Of a stretch of 64,000 bases of DNA, positions 11,673 to 24,198 are shown piece after piece. The stretch covers positions 4,328,884-4,392,883 of the forward strand of contig MU004231.1 in NCBI GenBank assembly GCA_010405405.1, written 5' to 3'. The position numbers and the translations under genes are program-made. Source of the stretch: Microthyrium microscopicum (Eukaryota > Ascomycota > Dothideomycetes > Microthyriales > Microthyriaceae). Within the stretch, counting starts at the first letter, position 1; every line of letters begins with the position of its first letter. The notes beneath the pieces were generated by a model, which made no database searches, had not been told where the DNA came from, and worked only from the letters and a program-made list of their open reading frames with translations.

Positions 11673-12184
11673 AGCTGTTTGGATTGGAATTCCTAGATGG
11701 ACAGATTGACTGAATGACTGTAAATCGACTGTCGAGGACTTGGCCTGAAGTGCTTTAAGTGCCAAGGGGTATCAACGATTGTAGGGTGAGGATGGTGTAG
11801 TGTTGAGGATTTGACCGAAGATGGCTTGATGTCAAAGCAAAGAGAAAGGGGTCGCATTCAACGGAGGTGGATCTGGACTTAAGTAGCAGCATCTTTCGCG
11901 CATAGTTCTTCCAATGAGTCACAATGCCGCGCTCTTCAAGCCACGGCCTCGCAACGAGGTTGAACATGGGTTGTTTTGGACGACTTGACGTGCTGAATAC
12001 GAGAATGTGGTCAACCCTAACCCTATCGATGTAGCTGAATCTGGACTTTGGAGCTCCAACAACACGGAGGTTGACCATCTGTTAAGAAGAGCTTCATCTC
12101 GTACGACACTCTTCTTCAACTATTCGCGCTTCTATCGCCGAATTCTACTTCACCAGCCTTCCGAACGATGCGACGATCGTAAAT
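11673..12184. promoter_or_regulatory. divergent promoter, small mitochondrial protein / EMC1
   Basis: 512 bp separate the two divergent start codons. A minus-strand ORF of 107 codons (11755-12078) overlaps the region but looks fortuitous. A pyrimidine-rich stretch lies just before the EMC1 start. Confidence 0.5.
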
Positions 12185-15032
12185 ATGCGATTCCTAACCG
12201 CCGTAGCGGCACTACTTCCTGCGGCATTCGCTCTCTTCCCCGACGAAGCATATAAACTCGACTACCATCACGCCGCTCTTGGCCTTCCCCAACGTCATGC
12301 TACATTCTTTCACCAACCCCAGAGAGACTCCAAAGCGAGTCTTATATACACACTCTCGGAACTTGGCATACTAGGGGCCGTGAATCCTAAGGATGGCTCT
12401 CTAATATGGCGCCAAAATCTCAATCAACAGAATAACTCTACAAAGAGCTTTCTAGTCCCTAGTTCGACGTACGGTACTGTCGTTAGCGGATTGGAGACAC
12501 AAATTGCTGCTTGGAGCGCAAAAGATGGCCGGTTAGCTTGGAGCAAAGAACAAGCTGGCTTAGGGAACGTGGTTGATTTGAAGAGTCTGGAAGCTTTGGG
12601 GAATGGCGAAGTTGGACCAAGCAAAGATATAATAGCAACCCTCGATGGAGTGACTGCGACAGTTCAAAGGTTGGATGGTAATACTGGCGAAACAAAATGG
12701 CAATACACCGATAGCAGGTATGTTTTTGACGACATGATCCCTGATCCTGCTGACATTCTTTAGTTCAGATTCTCCTTACGGCGTTTCCATGTCCCGAACT
12801 CATCTATATTATATCTCGTTGCATGGCTCCATAATAGGATCGCCGAAACTCAAAGTCACGACTCTGGATCTTATCAGTGGTCAAAGACTGGACCAAATCA
12901 CGCTCAGTGTGGATTCGGACTTCACCTCAGTTGCCGACATCATTCATCTTGACGCTGTTGCACCTGCCCCTATCCTGGTTTGGGCGGATAAGGCTAGAAA
13001 GAACCTTAAAGTCAACATCTTGGGAACCAAGGCAGCACAATCTTTCCCAATCTCCAATGAGTCCAATGAAGTAATCGAAAATATTGTTGTTCATGCGGCT
13101 GACAAAATTGCTGCTCCTACGCATTTCTTAGTCATGTACGACGCAGAAGATGCACATTGGGGAGAGGTTTTCCATATTGACACCGGAAAGCTATCGATCA
13201 AGAAGGCCTACGATATCACCCGACTGGCTGGAAAAGGTGCCATCGCGACAAGTGTGGCAGATAATCAAATCTATTATACGAGAATCGCAAAGGGAGCATT
13301 CATTGTTCTTTCTTCGGAAAAGCCAGACGTTGTAGATCGATATGTCTTGGGCGAATTTGGAGTGAAGAGCAAGGACTGGCCTGCTCCAATTCTTGCACAT
13401 GGAGAAATCAACCAGCGACTCGGAAAGTATGCTGCTCGTGCAGTTGTTCTTCTTTCCTCTGGAGATTGGTTTCTCACGTTGAACGGGCTTCGCCAATGGA
13501 CCAGACATGAGGAGCTTAGTTACATCACATCCGCAACTTTTGCTGAATTGCCTAGAAAGCAGACACTAGTCCAGCAGCTTCGAGAGGAAAGCCACTCAAC
13601 AATTGTCGCCGCATATCTTCACCGAGTTAAACGTCATCTCGCAGCTCTCAAGAGTTTGCCCAACTATATTGAATCCATACCAGCTCAGATCCAAAATAGT
13701 TTGTTTGGAAACGGAACGACCTCCGGAGACAAGACTGACCCCTTTGGCCTACATCAACATGTCATTGTCACTACTGCCCATGGTCGTGTCATGGCTCTCG
13801 ATACCGCTGAGCAGGGAAAAATTGTATGGAGCGATAAAATCGCTGGGTTTACGGAAGGCGAAACCCCAGTTGTCACTGCTACACCTCATGGCATCATTCG
13901 CGTCAAAACAAACCTTGCACATGGTGTTTACGATACATTGACGGGAAATTTCCTTCGCAAAGGAAAGGATACAGTACCAAAGGTCGCTGGCACCACCAAT
14001 GTTACAACTGTACGAGTTCTTCCCCTACAAGATCGCGTAGCCGGCTTTGTAGGTGAGCCACCAGTCGTGCTCTGGACTTTTAACCCACCCGCCGGCTCCA
14101 CCATCCAAGAACTTACCTACCGCCCGGCTGTCGATCCTGTTTCCAACATTGCCGACGTCCTTGGCGACCGTCGCGTCCTCTACAAATACCTCAACCCCAA
14201 CATCGGTCTCGTCACCAGCATCAACCCAACCGCGCAAACCGCCACCTTCACCCTCCTCGACACCGTCTCCGGCGCCGTCCTCTACACCACCACCACACCC
14301 GCCGTCGACACCACCCAGCCTATCCCCACATTCCTCTCAGAGAACTGGTTCACCTACAGCTACACCCTCGCCGCCAGCAACGCCACCGCCGCGCGCGGCT
14401 ACGCCCTCGTCCTCACCAAACTCTACGAATCACCCCACCCCGACAACCGCGGGCCCCTCGGCACCGCCAAATCTTTCTCCTCCCTCCACGCAGCCACATC
14501 CGGCGCAGCACATCAACCATTCGTCATTGCACGAACATTCTTCGTCCCTGAACAAATCTCCCGTCTCTCATCAACACGCACACGCCATGGAATCACAACC
14601 CGTCTTCTCCTAGCCTACATGCCCAACTCGGGCGCTCTAACCGGCATCCCGCTCGCAGCCCTTGATCCACGCCGTCCAGCTGGTCGCGATCCCAGCAAAT
14701 TGGAGATGGAAGAGGGGCTGACGCGCTATGTGCCAAACCTCGAATTAGATCCGCACTGGACATTAAGCCATCGCCGTAACGTGCAAGGCGTCACAGAGCT
14801 ACTTACGCAGCCAGCGCGGTTAGAAAGCACAAGTATTGTGTTTGCGTACGGCTACGGAGGCGATGTGTTTGGCGTGCGAACAGCGCCGAGTGGGATATTT
14901 GATGCGTTGGGTAAGGAGTTTAACCGGGTGCAGATGATTGGCACGGTGGTCGTGTTGCTAGTACTCACATTTGTTGCTGTGCCTTTTGTTGGTCGCAAGG
15001 GCAATGATATGTTATGGGGAATGGGGCAATAG
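12185..15032 (+). CDS. EMC1: ER membrane protein complex subunit 1
   Basis: Two exons, 12185-12717 and 12764-15032, with a 46-bp intron (GTATGT...TTTAG) give 933 residues, a usual length for fungal EMC1. EMC inserts tail-anchored and multipass proteins into the ER membrane; subunit 1 carries the large lumenal beta-propellers. The N-terminus is a signal peptide (MRFLTAVAALLPAAFALF) followed directly by DEAYKLDYHHAALG, where mature EMC1 proteins begin. PQQ-like propeller blades follow (GAVNPKDGSLIWRQ, VTATVQRLDGNTGETKWQY). The C-terminal EMC1 domain includes RPAGRDPS and FVIARTFFVPEQI. A single transmembrane helix (IGTVVVLLVLTFVAVPFVG) lies near the end with a short cytosolic tail. The 3' half is C-rich, which opens long spurious frames. 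It converges with MDM34, 296 bp away. Confidence 0.95.
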
Positions 15033-15085
15033 AGTAGATGTATAGATCTTGTTTTGAATGTTTCCCAGTAGCGCGAGATGTGTAT

Positions 15086-15091
15086 AATAAA
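15086..15091 (+). terminator. candidate polyadenylation signal of EMC1
   Basis: AATAAA lies 54 bases after the EMC1 stop codon, the expected distance for a fungal poly(A) signal. Confidence 0.4.
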
Positions 15092-15328
15092 GTTTTAAAA
15101 TGTTCTTGATATGTGGTAGGGTCTTGGCAACTGGGTATCTACATTTATACAACGGAAACTAATAGACTTGATGTCTTTCTCTGCCCTTTTGATACAATTC
15201 CCAAGTAACGCCATGCAATAAATTCACCAGTTAGACACTAGTGATTATGGTAACAAGTCTCGTCGCTGCGTCATACCCGGTGTCCGGTTCGCTAAGGGAA
15301 CAAAACAAGTAATACAAGAGTGGAAAAT

Positions 15329-16984
15329 TTAGGAAACATATGCTGGGGGCGCCTCGACTTCGTCATCCCTGCGGTCGGTCGCTTTGCCTTTGGTGGAGTC
15401 GCTGGTTTCGGCGCGGAGACGCTCTTCGTCTACGCGGCGCTTTATTTCGCGGGCCATTTTGCGGAGCCAGGCTTGTTCTAGAATACCGCCAGAGGAACCT
15501 GGACCTTCGGGGCTGAAGGTCAGGCGGTCGGCGGAGAGGGAGCGGAGAAGAGGGATGCTTCCAGTTGACGTGGTCTTCAAATGGAGTGGCCGGCGGGGCT
15601 TTTCAGTAAAGGTTGGTTTCGTGAAGTCGTGAACGTCGGTATCAGGTGGAGTATATGCTGGTGGTGGTTGAGCGGTTTCTTCTGTCTCAACCTTTGGTAC
15701 GCGAGCTTTGGAGCCGGATGCGTGGACGGTTACTGGCGCTGTTGGGGATAGCTCAAAGTTGAGGCTGCGAGGAGACTTGGGGCCCTCTTCGCTGATGCTT
15801 TCGAGCATGACTGATGGGGCTGATGAAGGTGCGATTGTGGGCTCTGGGGTTGATGAATTGGTAATTGCATCATCTTCCTTGACAGCCTCGTCCTTCTTCT
15901 TGCGGAGATCGATCACACGGCGTTTGGGTTTGCGTTGACGGCCACCAGATCTTGAGTATGTGTAGGAGGAGGCAGTGGATAGAGTCGGGCGGGAGGCTTC
16001 TGATCCAGCACCGCTCACCATGCTGTATGTCGACGATCCAGATCCATATGCTGAGCTGGCACGTGATAGTATAGGAGCATGCGGTGTTTGGATACCGGAG
16101 CTACGGTCGCTAACAACAGCCCAGGCTCGGAATACCACCTCTCGAATAGATGGAGTAGCAAGTGCTAGAGTGCGTTGAGAATCATTCAGAGTAGAAAGAT
16201 GCTGAAGGCTCTTTTGAGAAAATGTAGCATGTGGCTCAGATCGATTATCCATGGATGTAGATGGTATCGAATCGTCGCCAAACACTGTTTCCAGCCAATC
16301 TACCGGTTCCTGGAGAGGACTAGCCAGTGGATCAATGGGGATAGTTTCGTCCTCTTTGCGTGGTATTATAGGATCTGAAGGGTCGCAATAATCCGGAGAC
16401 CAAAGACGAAGCGAAAGTCGATGTAAAATTGCAGGTAGATCTTCCATAAACAACACCCGTAATTGTTCCTCGATAACTCGTTGTAGATAATCGCGAACAA
16501 AAGGTATAGAGTCGAATGTTGACGAGACTTTTAATGATTCCAATGGATCGTTCCGGAAGACCAATGTCAGGCCCTTTTGTTTTGAAAATACCAAAATGAC
16601 GAAGCCGCTCAATCGAAACTCGGATAAGGTTATTTGAAGAGGTATTGTGAGTCCGCTAGCCGCTGCCAACGGTTGTGGTGATGCGAAATCTGGTCGTGTA
16701 GAGAGATAGGTATTGAGTGGATTTGCTTGCACCCGTGTTTTGAGAGTAAGAAAGGCATCGCCGCCATAACTCATTTTAAAGATTCCCCTAAATCTATCTT
16801 CTGCCAAATCGCCTATTTCCAGTATTTCGAGATCGGGTGGTTGTTTGCCTAGATTGAGTTCTGTAACGATGATGTCGTCAACGATGATCGGAGGCTTGGG
16901 CGATTTGTTTAGGGCGGTTGTGAGCATTTCGCGGGCGCGGACAGTGTCCGCTATCAGCGGAGACCAGTTGAAATTGAAAGCCAT
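15329..16984 (-). CDS. MDM34: ERMES subunit, mitochondrial distribution and morphology protein 34
   Basis: One uninterrupted frame of 551 residues. MDM34 is the outer-membrane subunit of the ER-mitochondria encounter structure, which tethers the two organelles and passes lipids between them. The N-terminus [10 protein letters not shown] is the family's hallmark start. Residues 1-195 form the SMP lipid-binding domain ([20 protein letters not shown]-like signature, [35 protein letters not shown]). The rest is disordered and rich in Ser and Pro, with a basic patch ([16 protein letters not shown]), as in other filamentous fungi. The length is normal. Its neighbour EMC1 is interesting because EMC has been linked to ER-mitochondria contact in yeast. 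Confidence 0.95.
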   Translation of the reverse strand: MAFNFNWSPLIADTVRAREMLTTALNKSPKPPIIVDDIIVTELNLGKQPPDLEILEIGDLAEDRFRGIFKMSYGGDAFLTLKTRVQANPLNTYLSTRPDFASPQPLAAASGLTIPLQITLSEFRLSGFVILVFSKQKGLTLVFRNDPLESLKVSSTFDSIPFVRDYLQRVIEEQLRVLFMEDLPAILHRLSLRLWSPDYCDPSDPIIPRKEDETIPIDPLASPLQEPVDWLETVFGDDSIPSTSMDNRSEPHATFSQKSLQHLSTLNDSQRTLALATPSIREVVFRAWAVVSDRSSGIQTPHAPILSRASSAYGSGSSTYSMVSGAGSEASRPTLSTASSYTYSRSGGRQRKPKRRVIDLRKKKDEAVKEDDAITNSSTPEPTIAPSSAPSVMLESISEEGPKSPRSLNFELSPTAPVTVHASGSKARVPKVETEETAQPPPAYTPPDTDVHDFTKPTFTEKPRRPLHLKTTSTGSIPLLRSLSADRLTFSPEGPGSSGGILEQAWLRKMAREIKRRVDEERLRAETSDSTKGKATDRRDDEVEAPPAYVS

Positions 16985-18187
16985 ATCGTTTGCGTCTATT
17001 GATGAGATGTATAGGATGAAGGAGAGAAGATTGAGGAGAATCGGCGGAGGCCTTTCAGGAAAAGTTTTGGTAGAGGATCAGCATTCGTGAGCCGAGATGA
17101 CAACAACAAGGACATGGGAGGCCTGGTTGATTTGCATGGATGCGCGAAATGGGTGGTGAATTGTCGGCCAGTGGTTTAGGAGGAATTAATCAAAGGTGAT
17201 GGTGGAAGTTTATCAGAGTGATATTGGAGAAGGGGTTGACTGGGAAGACGCGGGTGACGGGAGGCAAGTGATGTTGATGTCTTGGTCTTGGTGTTGCTTG
17301 TGCTTGATTCTTGGAAGAGAAGGAAGCTTCGACCCTGTCGTCAGGAATTTTCGGAAATCGGAAGGAACGCCTCGTGGACAAATCGTTTAATCGACCAATC
17401 AATCGCCCTTCTTTTCTTTTGACTTCAAATTTTCAACCAACAACAACATCAGAATTTCCCAAACTACGTGATAGAACCATATGATGGGATATTTTGTTGT
17501 TCTGGTTATGCCAACATATTTTCGATATCATAACACCTTGGCGTTATCGCTATGCTCATGAAAGCACGTAGGTCATGGTTTTCCGGGGCAATGGGATTTC
17601 AGCCGGTACCATCCGATCCCCCACAAACGCTACAACTTCACTACTGCACTCCACAGCAAACCAGATGAAGATTCCGAGGTTTCTGCAACCCATCAAGCAG
17701 CAGCATAATCAGTCCTTGTACTCATTGGTCGCACGACGTAGGCGATGTCTCTTATCATTGCACGACTTTGATGCAGGTCCTGTATGATCACGATCTCACT
17801 GCCATTGCGTCTGAAAAATTCAGTCGAAAGAAAACGCGAGAATTCTAGTTGGCAATCTATTTCATTACGCCAACGACACAAGAGCTTGGTATTAGGCTGC
17901 AGTATTGCCCTTATCCCAGCCTTATAACTTGAGTTATAGGGACAACTCAACTCTTGGACGCGTCTGTCTAGGACCCACCCCTGCTGCTCCACAACTTCAC
18001 ATGAGATTTGTAGATCTTTCTAGAAGTGGTTCTGGCAAGACTGCTCATGTTTCATGCGGAATTCATTTCTGGCCTGGCCGTTTACAACGGACAGCTATCT
18101 ACAAGATGAAGAGCGCTTGACCTGAAGTTGTTCCCCGATGCCCACTCATTATAGAATATTACTGTCAATACTGAACTCTAACAATGG
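16985..18187. other. intergenic, 1.2 kb, no supported gene
   Basis: The left part is the MDM34 promoter. Several ORFs of 64-99 codons occur on both strands (for example 17693-17992 minus), but none shows a domain, a neighbouring coding exon or consistent splice signals. Confidence 0.5.
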
Positions 18188-21100
18188 TCATCTCCACCGG
18201 CAACAATCATCGCAAGCCAGATAATTCTGGGCATTGGCTAGAGTCTTTGATCTCAGCAAATCTATGATCTCCTTGAATTCCCAATCCTTGGATAGGTCAA
18301 TGTCCTCAATGATGTTGTACTTTGAAAGTGGTCCCATTTCTAGAAGGTCTTCGGCATAGTCCAATGCAGTTTTCCATTCCGCATCCTTGACGTTGAGATC
18401 GATGTCATGATGCTCCACAAGAAGTCGAATAGCGTCAATGTAGCCTCCCTGCATCGCTCTGTGTAATGCAGTTCTTCTAGCCTCATTGGTATTCCTGAGG
18501 TTGACATTCACGCCTGCGTCTAAAAGCTCTCTAACGATGCTTATGTGGCCATGCTCAACAGCAAGGAACAAGGCTCTTCTACCCGAGGAATCAACACAAT
18601 CAAGTTGAGTACCAGGATGGCGTATTAGCATTGCTACAACCTCTAGCAAATTTTGACGGTCTTTATAGTGCGGCCTTGGTGTTGTGTTATGGATTGCACA
18701 AATGAGCATGTGCATGGTGTATCGGCCTCCATAATCAGATAGCGTAGCATTCACATCCGCTCCGGCATTGAGAAGGAACCTTACCATAACCTCACGTCCG
18801 TGATATACTGCCCACATCAGATTTGACAAGGGACTATGCCCTGACCTCGCATCAATTCGAGCACCGGCTCGAAGCAGAATATCAGCAATCGGGTAATTTT
18901 CCTTCTTGACAGCAAGTGCCAGAGCTTTTGGAGACCCTTCGGAGCCGCCGTTGACATCTACACCGTCCTGCTCGAGAATTGATGCGACTTGGTCGAGGTT
19001 TTCAAAGATTACTGCCCATTTAAGTGCATGTGCCCAAGACGCGCTTTTGTGAGAGACCATGATCTTTATCAGGTCTTGATCGCCTCGCTCCACAGCCAAT
19101 CCAAGTGGTGAGAGGTTCCCGTCGATACCGTCATGATAATGTTGGTCGACTCTTATGCGATCCAAGGTACACAGTTGGCGGACGATGGCTTTGTGCCTCA
19201 ATGCTACGGCATACCACAGAGCGCTGCTGCGCATGGCGTTACCATCATTGATCTGCTCCTCATTTTCGGCGTTTGGTGTCATGGCGAGCACTTCTGGCAT
19301 GGTCAGCATGTCGACAATGGATGTATGTCCACGTTCAGCTGCATACGACAGTAGAGTCCTGCGGTTTCTGTCGCAAATAAAGAGCTGGATGTCTCGTTCC
19401 GTCTCTAAGAAGTCTGTTATAATATCGGCATGCCCAAGCTCCGCAGCATATGATACAGGGGTCCGACCAAAGCTATCTACAGCATTGATGTCGCCGCCTG
19501 CATAGACCAACGAATTACTTATCAGCAGGTTCCCACTAATTGCTGCTAAATGTAGTGGTGTTTGGCCCCACCTGTCGCCGATATTCAGTGCTGGATTTGA
19601 CATCCCAATATTTGAAGAGATGCATTCCCAAATGTCACTGTCGTCAAAATCGTGCCTGCTACATGCCGCGAGACATAAGGGTGTTCTCCCTGCATTGTCA
19701 GTAGCAGCGAGATCGCCTACATTGCGCCTTAAAAGCATAGTAAATGTCCTCCAATCCCCGTCTAGTGCTGCTCGATGTAAAGGAGTTTGACCATTGTACC
19801 CTCGGAGCCTGCAAACGGGAAACTGACCTTCACCATGGTGATATATGCAGTTTCGGCAGTGTTGTGCTGAAGGCTGTCCATCAACAAATGTGAAGCCTTT
19901 CCGATGCACTGACGCATATCGATGTAAGATAGTGTATCCAGAAAGATCTTGCTTGTCCTCGCCAATGAGTTCGGGCCTGCTATCGACTATATCATTATTG
20001 CGTTCGTGTACGTACAAGTGATCGGATCTTTCAAAAAGTTGATCCAACGTTTGATATCTTCTCAATGACCATCCCAGGGCATCTGTGCCCCCCTTGAAGT
20101 CGAACGATTGCGCATATTCAGGTGGAGGTGGAAGTGGCCAGGGTATCGAGATCGCAGAGTTGACACTATCTGCTGAGACTGTAGTTGTATCTAAAGTAGT
20201 GACTCTGTGAAATTCCCAGAGACGACCTTGGACGCCAAAGATGTACTGTAAGGATTTTAAAGGCTCACGGAAAAATGCGAGACTGCATATATCTGCTCCA
20301 AGTTTGTGTGCGGCCGTGCGAACTTCATCATATCGATCAGGGGATGTTTGAAGTGGGTGCTCCGTCACTCGAATAAGGAATTCAAGTATCACGGCTACTG
20401 TCCTGAGAACTAAACGATCTTGACTTTGGCGTTGCTGAGCAATTTCAAGTAATTGCTGGTAACGATCGAACGCAGTTGGCCAATCCAGATCGCGCTCGAA
20501 CTGTAAGATCTTTTCAAGCCACGCATCCACGAAGATCTCGTCAGGTAGAATGCGGTAGTAACTCAGAGGCGGAATGAGGCAGAGAGAAATGTCTTCTGAA
20601 TTTCCGAGGCCCGCTGAAGTGAGCACCTGAATCAGATCGGAAAGCCGATTATTTTGTAAGTGTGGCATGGTAGATCTATTGATGTTGATAAGATCAAAAC
20701 AGCAGGTTTGGCTAGGCTCTTGCTTGCTATTGGACTCTAAAGTCCTGCCTTTCACTGAACCAGGCAGGGATGAAGCCAAGAGACCTGGTCTAAGGCGTGA
20801 AGCGATAGCCCATACAGCGGCAGAGAATACATGTAGGATAAGTTGTTGGCTTCTGGTACGACCAGGAACTATAATAAGCGATCTTTCCCCTGCAGGAGAT
20901 TAGTAAGAAGTCCTGAGCCAAGACATTCGATTCCCCTCTCACCTGCTTTATGGACTTGCTCTTTGGGCCCACAGAACCCTGATACTGGGCGTTGCGGGTA
21001 CGTGTTGGTGTGCATTGTACACCCTACTTCTCGTGTCTCGTAGCCTAATTCATTATTGCTCATCCACCAGTAGAGATCATTGAGAAGGCAATTGGAAGCT

Positions 21101-23413
21101 GGGCCAAGGGCTAGGTCATAAGATGAATTGCAAGCTGGAGGGCCGAGCCGGTTAAAGTTGGTAGACTCAGTTGGGGCCATTGAAGTCTGACTCCGTCGCT
21201 TAGCAGTTTGAACAGAGTTCATGGAATAGCTGGTGAGTGACAAAAGAGCTTCCAGTGGGGTAATATTGATGAAATAGGCCGACTTTTGGGCATTTCGAAC
21301 ACATTTTATCGTCAAAGGGATCATTTCCTCCGCCTTTTGTTTGGAAGTTTCATCGACAACGCCGAGCCACAACTTCTCTCCATCTTGGATACTCGGCTCC
21401 AAGATCTTCAGAACATGGTTGATTGCGTTTGTGAGTAAATGCGCGTCGTTGAAATGAGGTGTGTCCCATCTCGTCAGATTAGCCAACCTGATTCGTATGT
21501 CCATTGCACGGGCAACGCTGGAAGTGGAAAGATCCAGGTCAGAAATCTTCGCAGAAGCGTCTCCGTAGTGTGGTTCCTCTTTACTTAGGCAATGGGAGTT
21601 ATGAATGCCTATTCTAAGTTCAGCCTTGGAATGGGAATAGGTGCCGTCATCCGCGAAAGCCCCTTGATCGTTCGCAAGGGCGGAGGCAAGATAATCCAAC
21701 TCATACCCATCAGGAGCCCTTCGATCTACTGGCTGGGTAACCAACGAGCGGCGAACTGTCGCTCGAAGGATTGTAGTCAGAGACAGTGCAGTTAATTGCG
21801 CAATTGAACAGGTCCAGTTTGACAGACGTAGCCCTTCGAATTGAGCGATGAAACCAATTACACCAATGGCCACTGCAACAACAGTTAAAGTTTCTACTTT
21901 GAGCACTGTTCTTGCTCTAATTACTTTCTGTATCGATCGCTTGGGATTTTTTACACCCTGGAAAACCTTGCCCAGACGAGACAGCGGCGTATGCCGTTTT
22001 ATGGCATTCTCCGTGTCTGTGTACTTGTCGAGAAACCGTGATCGACGCGATTGTATGATAAGCTGGCGTTTCCTCGCGATCATAACAAACGATTCGAATT
22101 CTTGGTCTCCAGCAGTGTGTCTTCGCTGTATCCAGTAAAGGGTCATCTGAGGTGTCCATTCGGCCATCCCGTTCAGTGGTGGAATGATAGGACGCTTGAT
22201 AGGCGAGATTGCCTTGTGCTTGTCTTCACGGGTTTCGGCCTCATCTGGTGAAGGTTTGGCCATGATATTGTGACCTGTCGTGTCCTACAATACCTTAGCT
22301 TTAGTTTATACAAGAGACGTAGCGTACTGACGCACTTGACCCACTTGTTCTCTTCGGTGCTATAATCTATAATCCAGGCACATGTTATCAGGCCTAATGC
22401 TAATGTTATAGTACCAATGGTTTGTAGTAGGAACCCTACCACTGAGTTTGAGTCTCCTCCAAGGTTAAGGCTTCGTCCATGCTTGGAAAACGTTATGAAC
22501 CCGGCCCATATCAATACGATAACTTGTAGGAAAGCCCCTGTTGCGGCGAAACAAGCAAGCTCGCCGATACTACTCCCAGCATGACTGTTGAGCGATATGT
22601 TCGGGGGTAGAGATATATTTCTTTCATCCGGTTTCTCTTTTTTGGAATGTATCTTTCCTTCCAGGTCCAAAGGTGAGCTCAAAAGCCGCTTGGTCTTGCG
22701 AACTGAGAAGGGGCGCGTGACCATGGAAAGGAAGTCATCTGGATCAGTCGATCCTGCCAGCCGATTAGTCTCATTATCGTATCAGGTTGACTTCTTTGGC
22801 TACCTTCTAATTTTAGCTTGTGGCTTCGGCTCCATGACTCTGGATCCAAGGTCAAGAACGATTGAGGCGAGACATCACCTTCATGAGCCGGCATGTGAAT
22901 AACCATCTTGACGTCTGGGCGCCCAATAGTACGTACAATCGCCTTCCCATTCCAAAGTTCGCAAACCTCATGGGATACAGAGGACATCAGCTCCAGCTCT
23001 GCCTGAGCAACATTCTCTCTTGCTCGTCCAATAAGTGCTTTTAGCCAATTAGGACCACCAACCCGAATGGCACTGACAAGAGCAGTCAAGACACCAAGCG
23101 GTGCCATAGCAAACACTACATCGAAAAGTTAGCTGCCAACACGGGTTTAGCGTGGACATGTAGAGCGTACAGATATAGTCGTACACCGTGAACGACTCGG
23201 ACAGGAATTGTTGTGCAACCCTGTCACCGAACAGTGTCAATAGTCTGAAACTTGTCAGTAATCCATGCTGCCAATAATACACCATACCCCGGCTCACGGT
23301 GCGAGATCTGTGAAGAGATTGTTGCTGAAGTCATCTCCATCAGTGCCGGCGACTGCACAGCTGGCGAGAAAAACAATGCCAAGCTGAAAGTGAATGAATC
23401 GGCAAAACGCCAT
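18188..23413 (-). CDS. large membrane protein with C-terminal ankyrin repeats
   Basis: Six exons (23413-23298, 23244-23171, 23115-22804, 22753-22332, 22284-20943, 20889-18188) join in phase to 1655 residues; introns are 47-55 bp and most have clear branch points, such as TACTAAT before 20890. The N-terminus is a signal-like helix (MAFCRFIHFQLGIVFLASC), then DGDDFSNNLFTDLAP and AMAPLGVLTALVSAIRVGGP, followed by ARENVAQAELELMSS. More membrane helices lie near residues 224-247, 262-287 and 430-475. The last 900 residues are soluble; ankyrin repeats begin near residue 1110 (YNGQTPLHRAALDGDW) and run to about 1630. The layout matches what I recall of unnamed Pezizomycotina ankyrin proteins. The ankyrin half could be mistaken for a separate gene because its exon is open with no ATG near its start. 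A membrane-anchored ankyrin scaffold or sensor is inferred; function unknown. Confidence 0.8.
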
Positions 23414-24198
23414 TGCTGAGCTGCTTCTGTTCTGCTGCCTCGTGTTGTTAGTATTGTTCGTGGATCAATATCACGAGTTTTGTCGGAGTTTTTGTGCGTT
23501 CAGCTCGGATGCTTTTTGACTTGGGGTTGGGAACATGTTCGAGAACGAAGTTTAAAGTCTTGACTTGGAGCATGCTTGGGCATGATGATCTATATGAGAC
23601 TTACATTGAGACACAGGATGGATTCTCAGAGGTTACTTAGGTAGCAGCAAGTTAGCCGCCATATCATATCGATCGAACAACTAGTAACACGGTTGTACTG
23701 CAGGCAATATTTAGCATGGTAAGTCGTCTTGCGAGTCAAAAGTCATACAAAATTCCTGATCGGACTCGTTCGGGACTTACAACAGGGGGAAATCACTGGT
23801 CACCAGGTAGAGTCGTATTCGGGAGTTCTGTGCAACGAAAGTACGAGGGAGCCTTGGGTTGCTCGTAAATCGCCACACTTGTAGATCTTGCGTTGTTACA
23901 TATTGTTGCAAAGAAAGGATGTAGTCGAACATCGATTCAGTATCGCTATAATGTAGAGCTCAGGATGGGAAGTAAATGGTAAGAGAAACAGTATGGATCG
24001 TCCTGTTAGAAGAAGGGAGCGCTGCATGTCAAGGGGGCGGTAAAAGTTGATTTTTGAGAGCCTTTTGTATTATGGTATTGTCATTACGTTAATGGCCAGT
24101 TGCCAGTCCGCTAGTCATCGATCACGAATCGGGCAAGTCACTGAGCCAAAAAGACATACCTTGGAGGTGTACAGTAGAGTACGAATCGACCGCATATC
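23414..24198. other. intergenic, promoter of the ankyrin gene
   Basis: 785 bp with no supported ORF. It holds the promoter of the ankyrin membrane protein gene and the 3' flank of RSE1. No repeat or RNA gene was recognised. Confidence 0.5.

Noticed and set aside
12013-12026. Telomere-like AACCCTAACCCTA
   Set aside because: Only about two units inside a promoter region; no array and no chromosome end.
11755-12078. 107-codon minus-strand ORF upstream of the small mitochondrial gene
   Set aside because: It fills the divergent promoter between two better supported genes and has no recognisable feature.
14053-14613. 186-codon Pro/Ser-rich plus-strand ORF
   Set aside because: It overlaps the clearly conserved C-terminal half of EMC1 in another frame and results from its C-rich codons.
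9048-17000. Secondary metabolite gene cluster
   Set aside because: The esterase stands alone among housekeeping genes; no synthase, P450 or transporter set is present.
17693-17992. 99-codon minus-strand ORF in the 1.2-kb gap
   Set aside because: No domain, no matching exon and no clear promoter or splice context.
18188-20779. Separate 863-residue ankyrin gene
   Set aside because: The frame there opens with TTG, not ATG, and a perfect intron at 20890-20942 joins it in phase to the upstream membrane protein exons.
18188-23413. NLR-type immune receptor
   Set aside because: Ankyrin repeats are present, but no NACHT or NB-ARC nucleotide-binding motif was seen; the upstream part is transmembrane.
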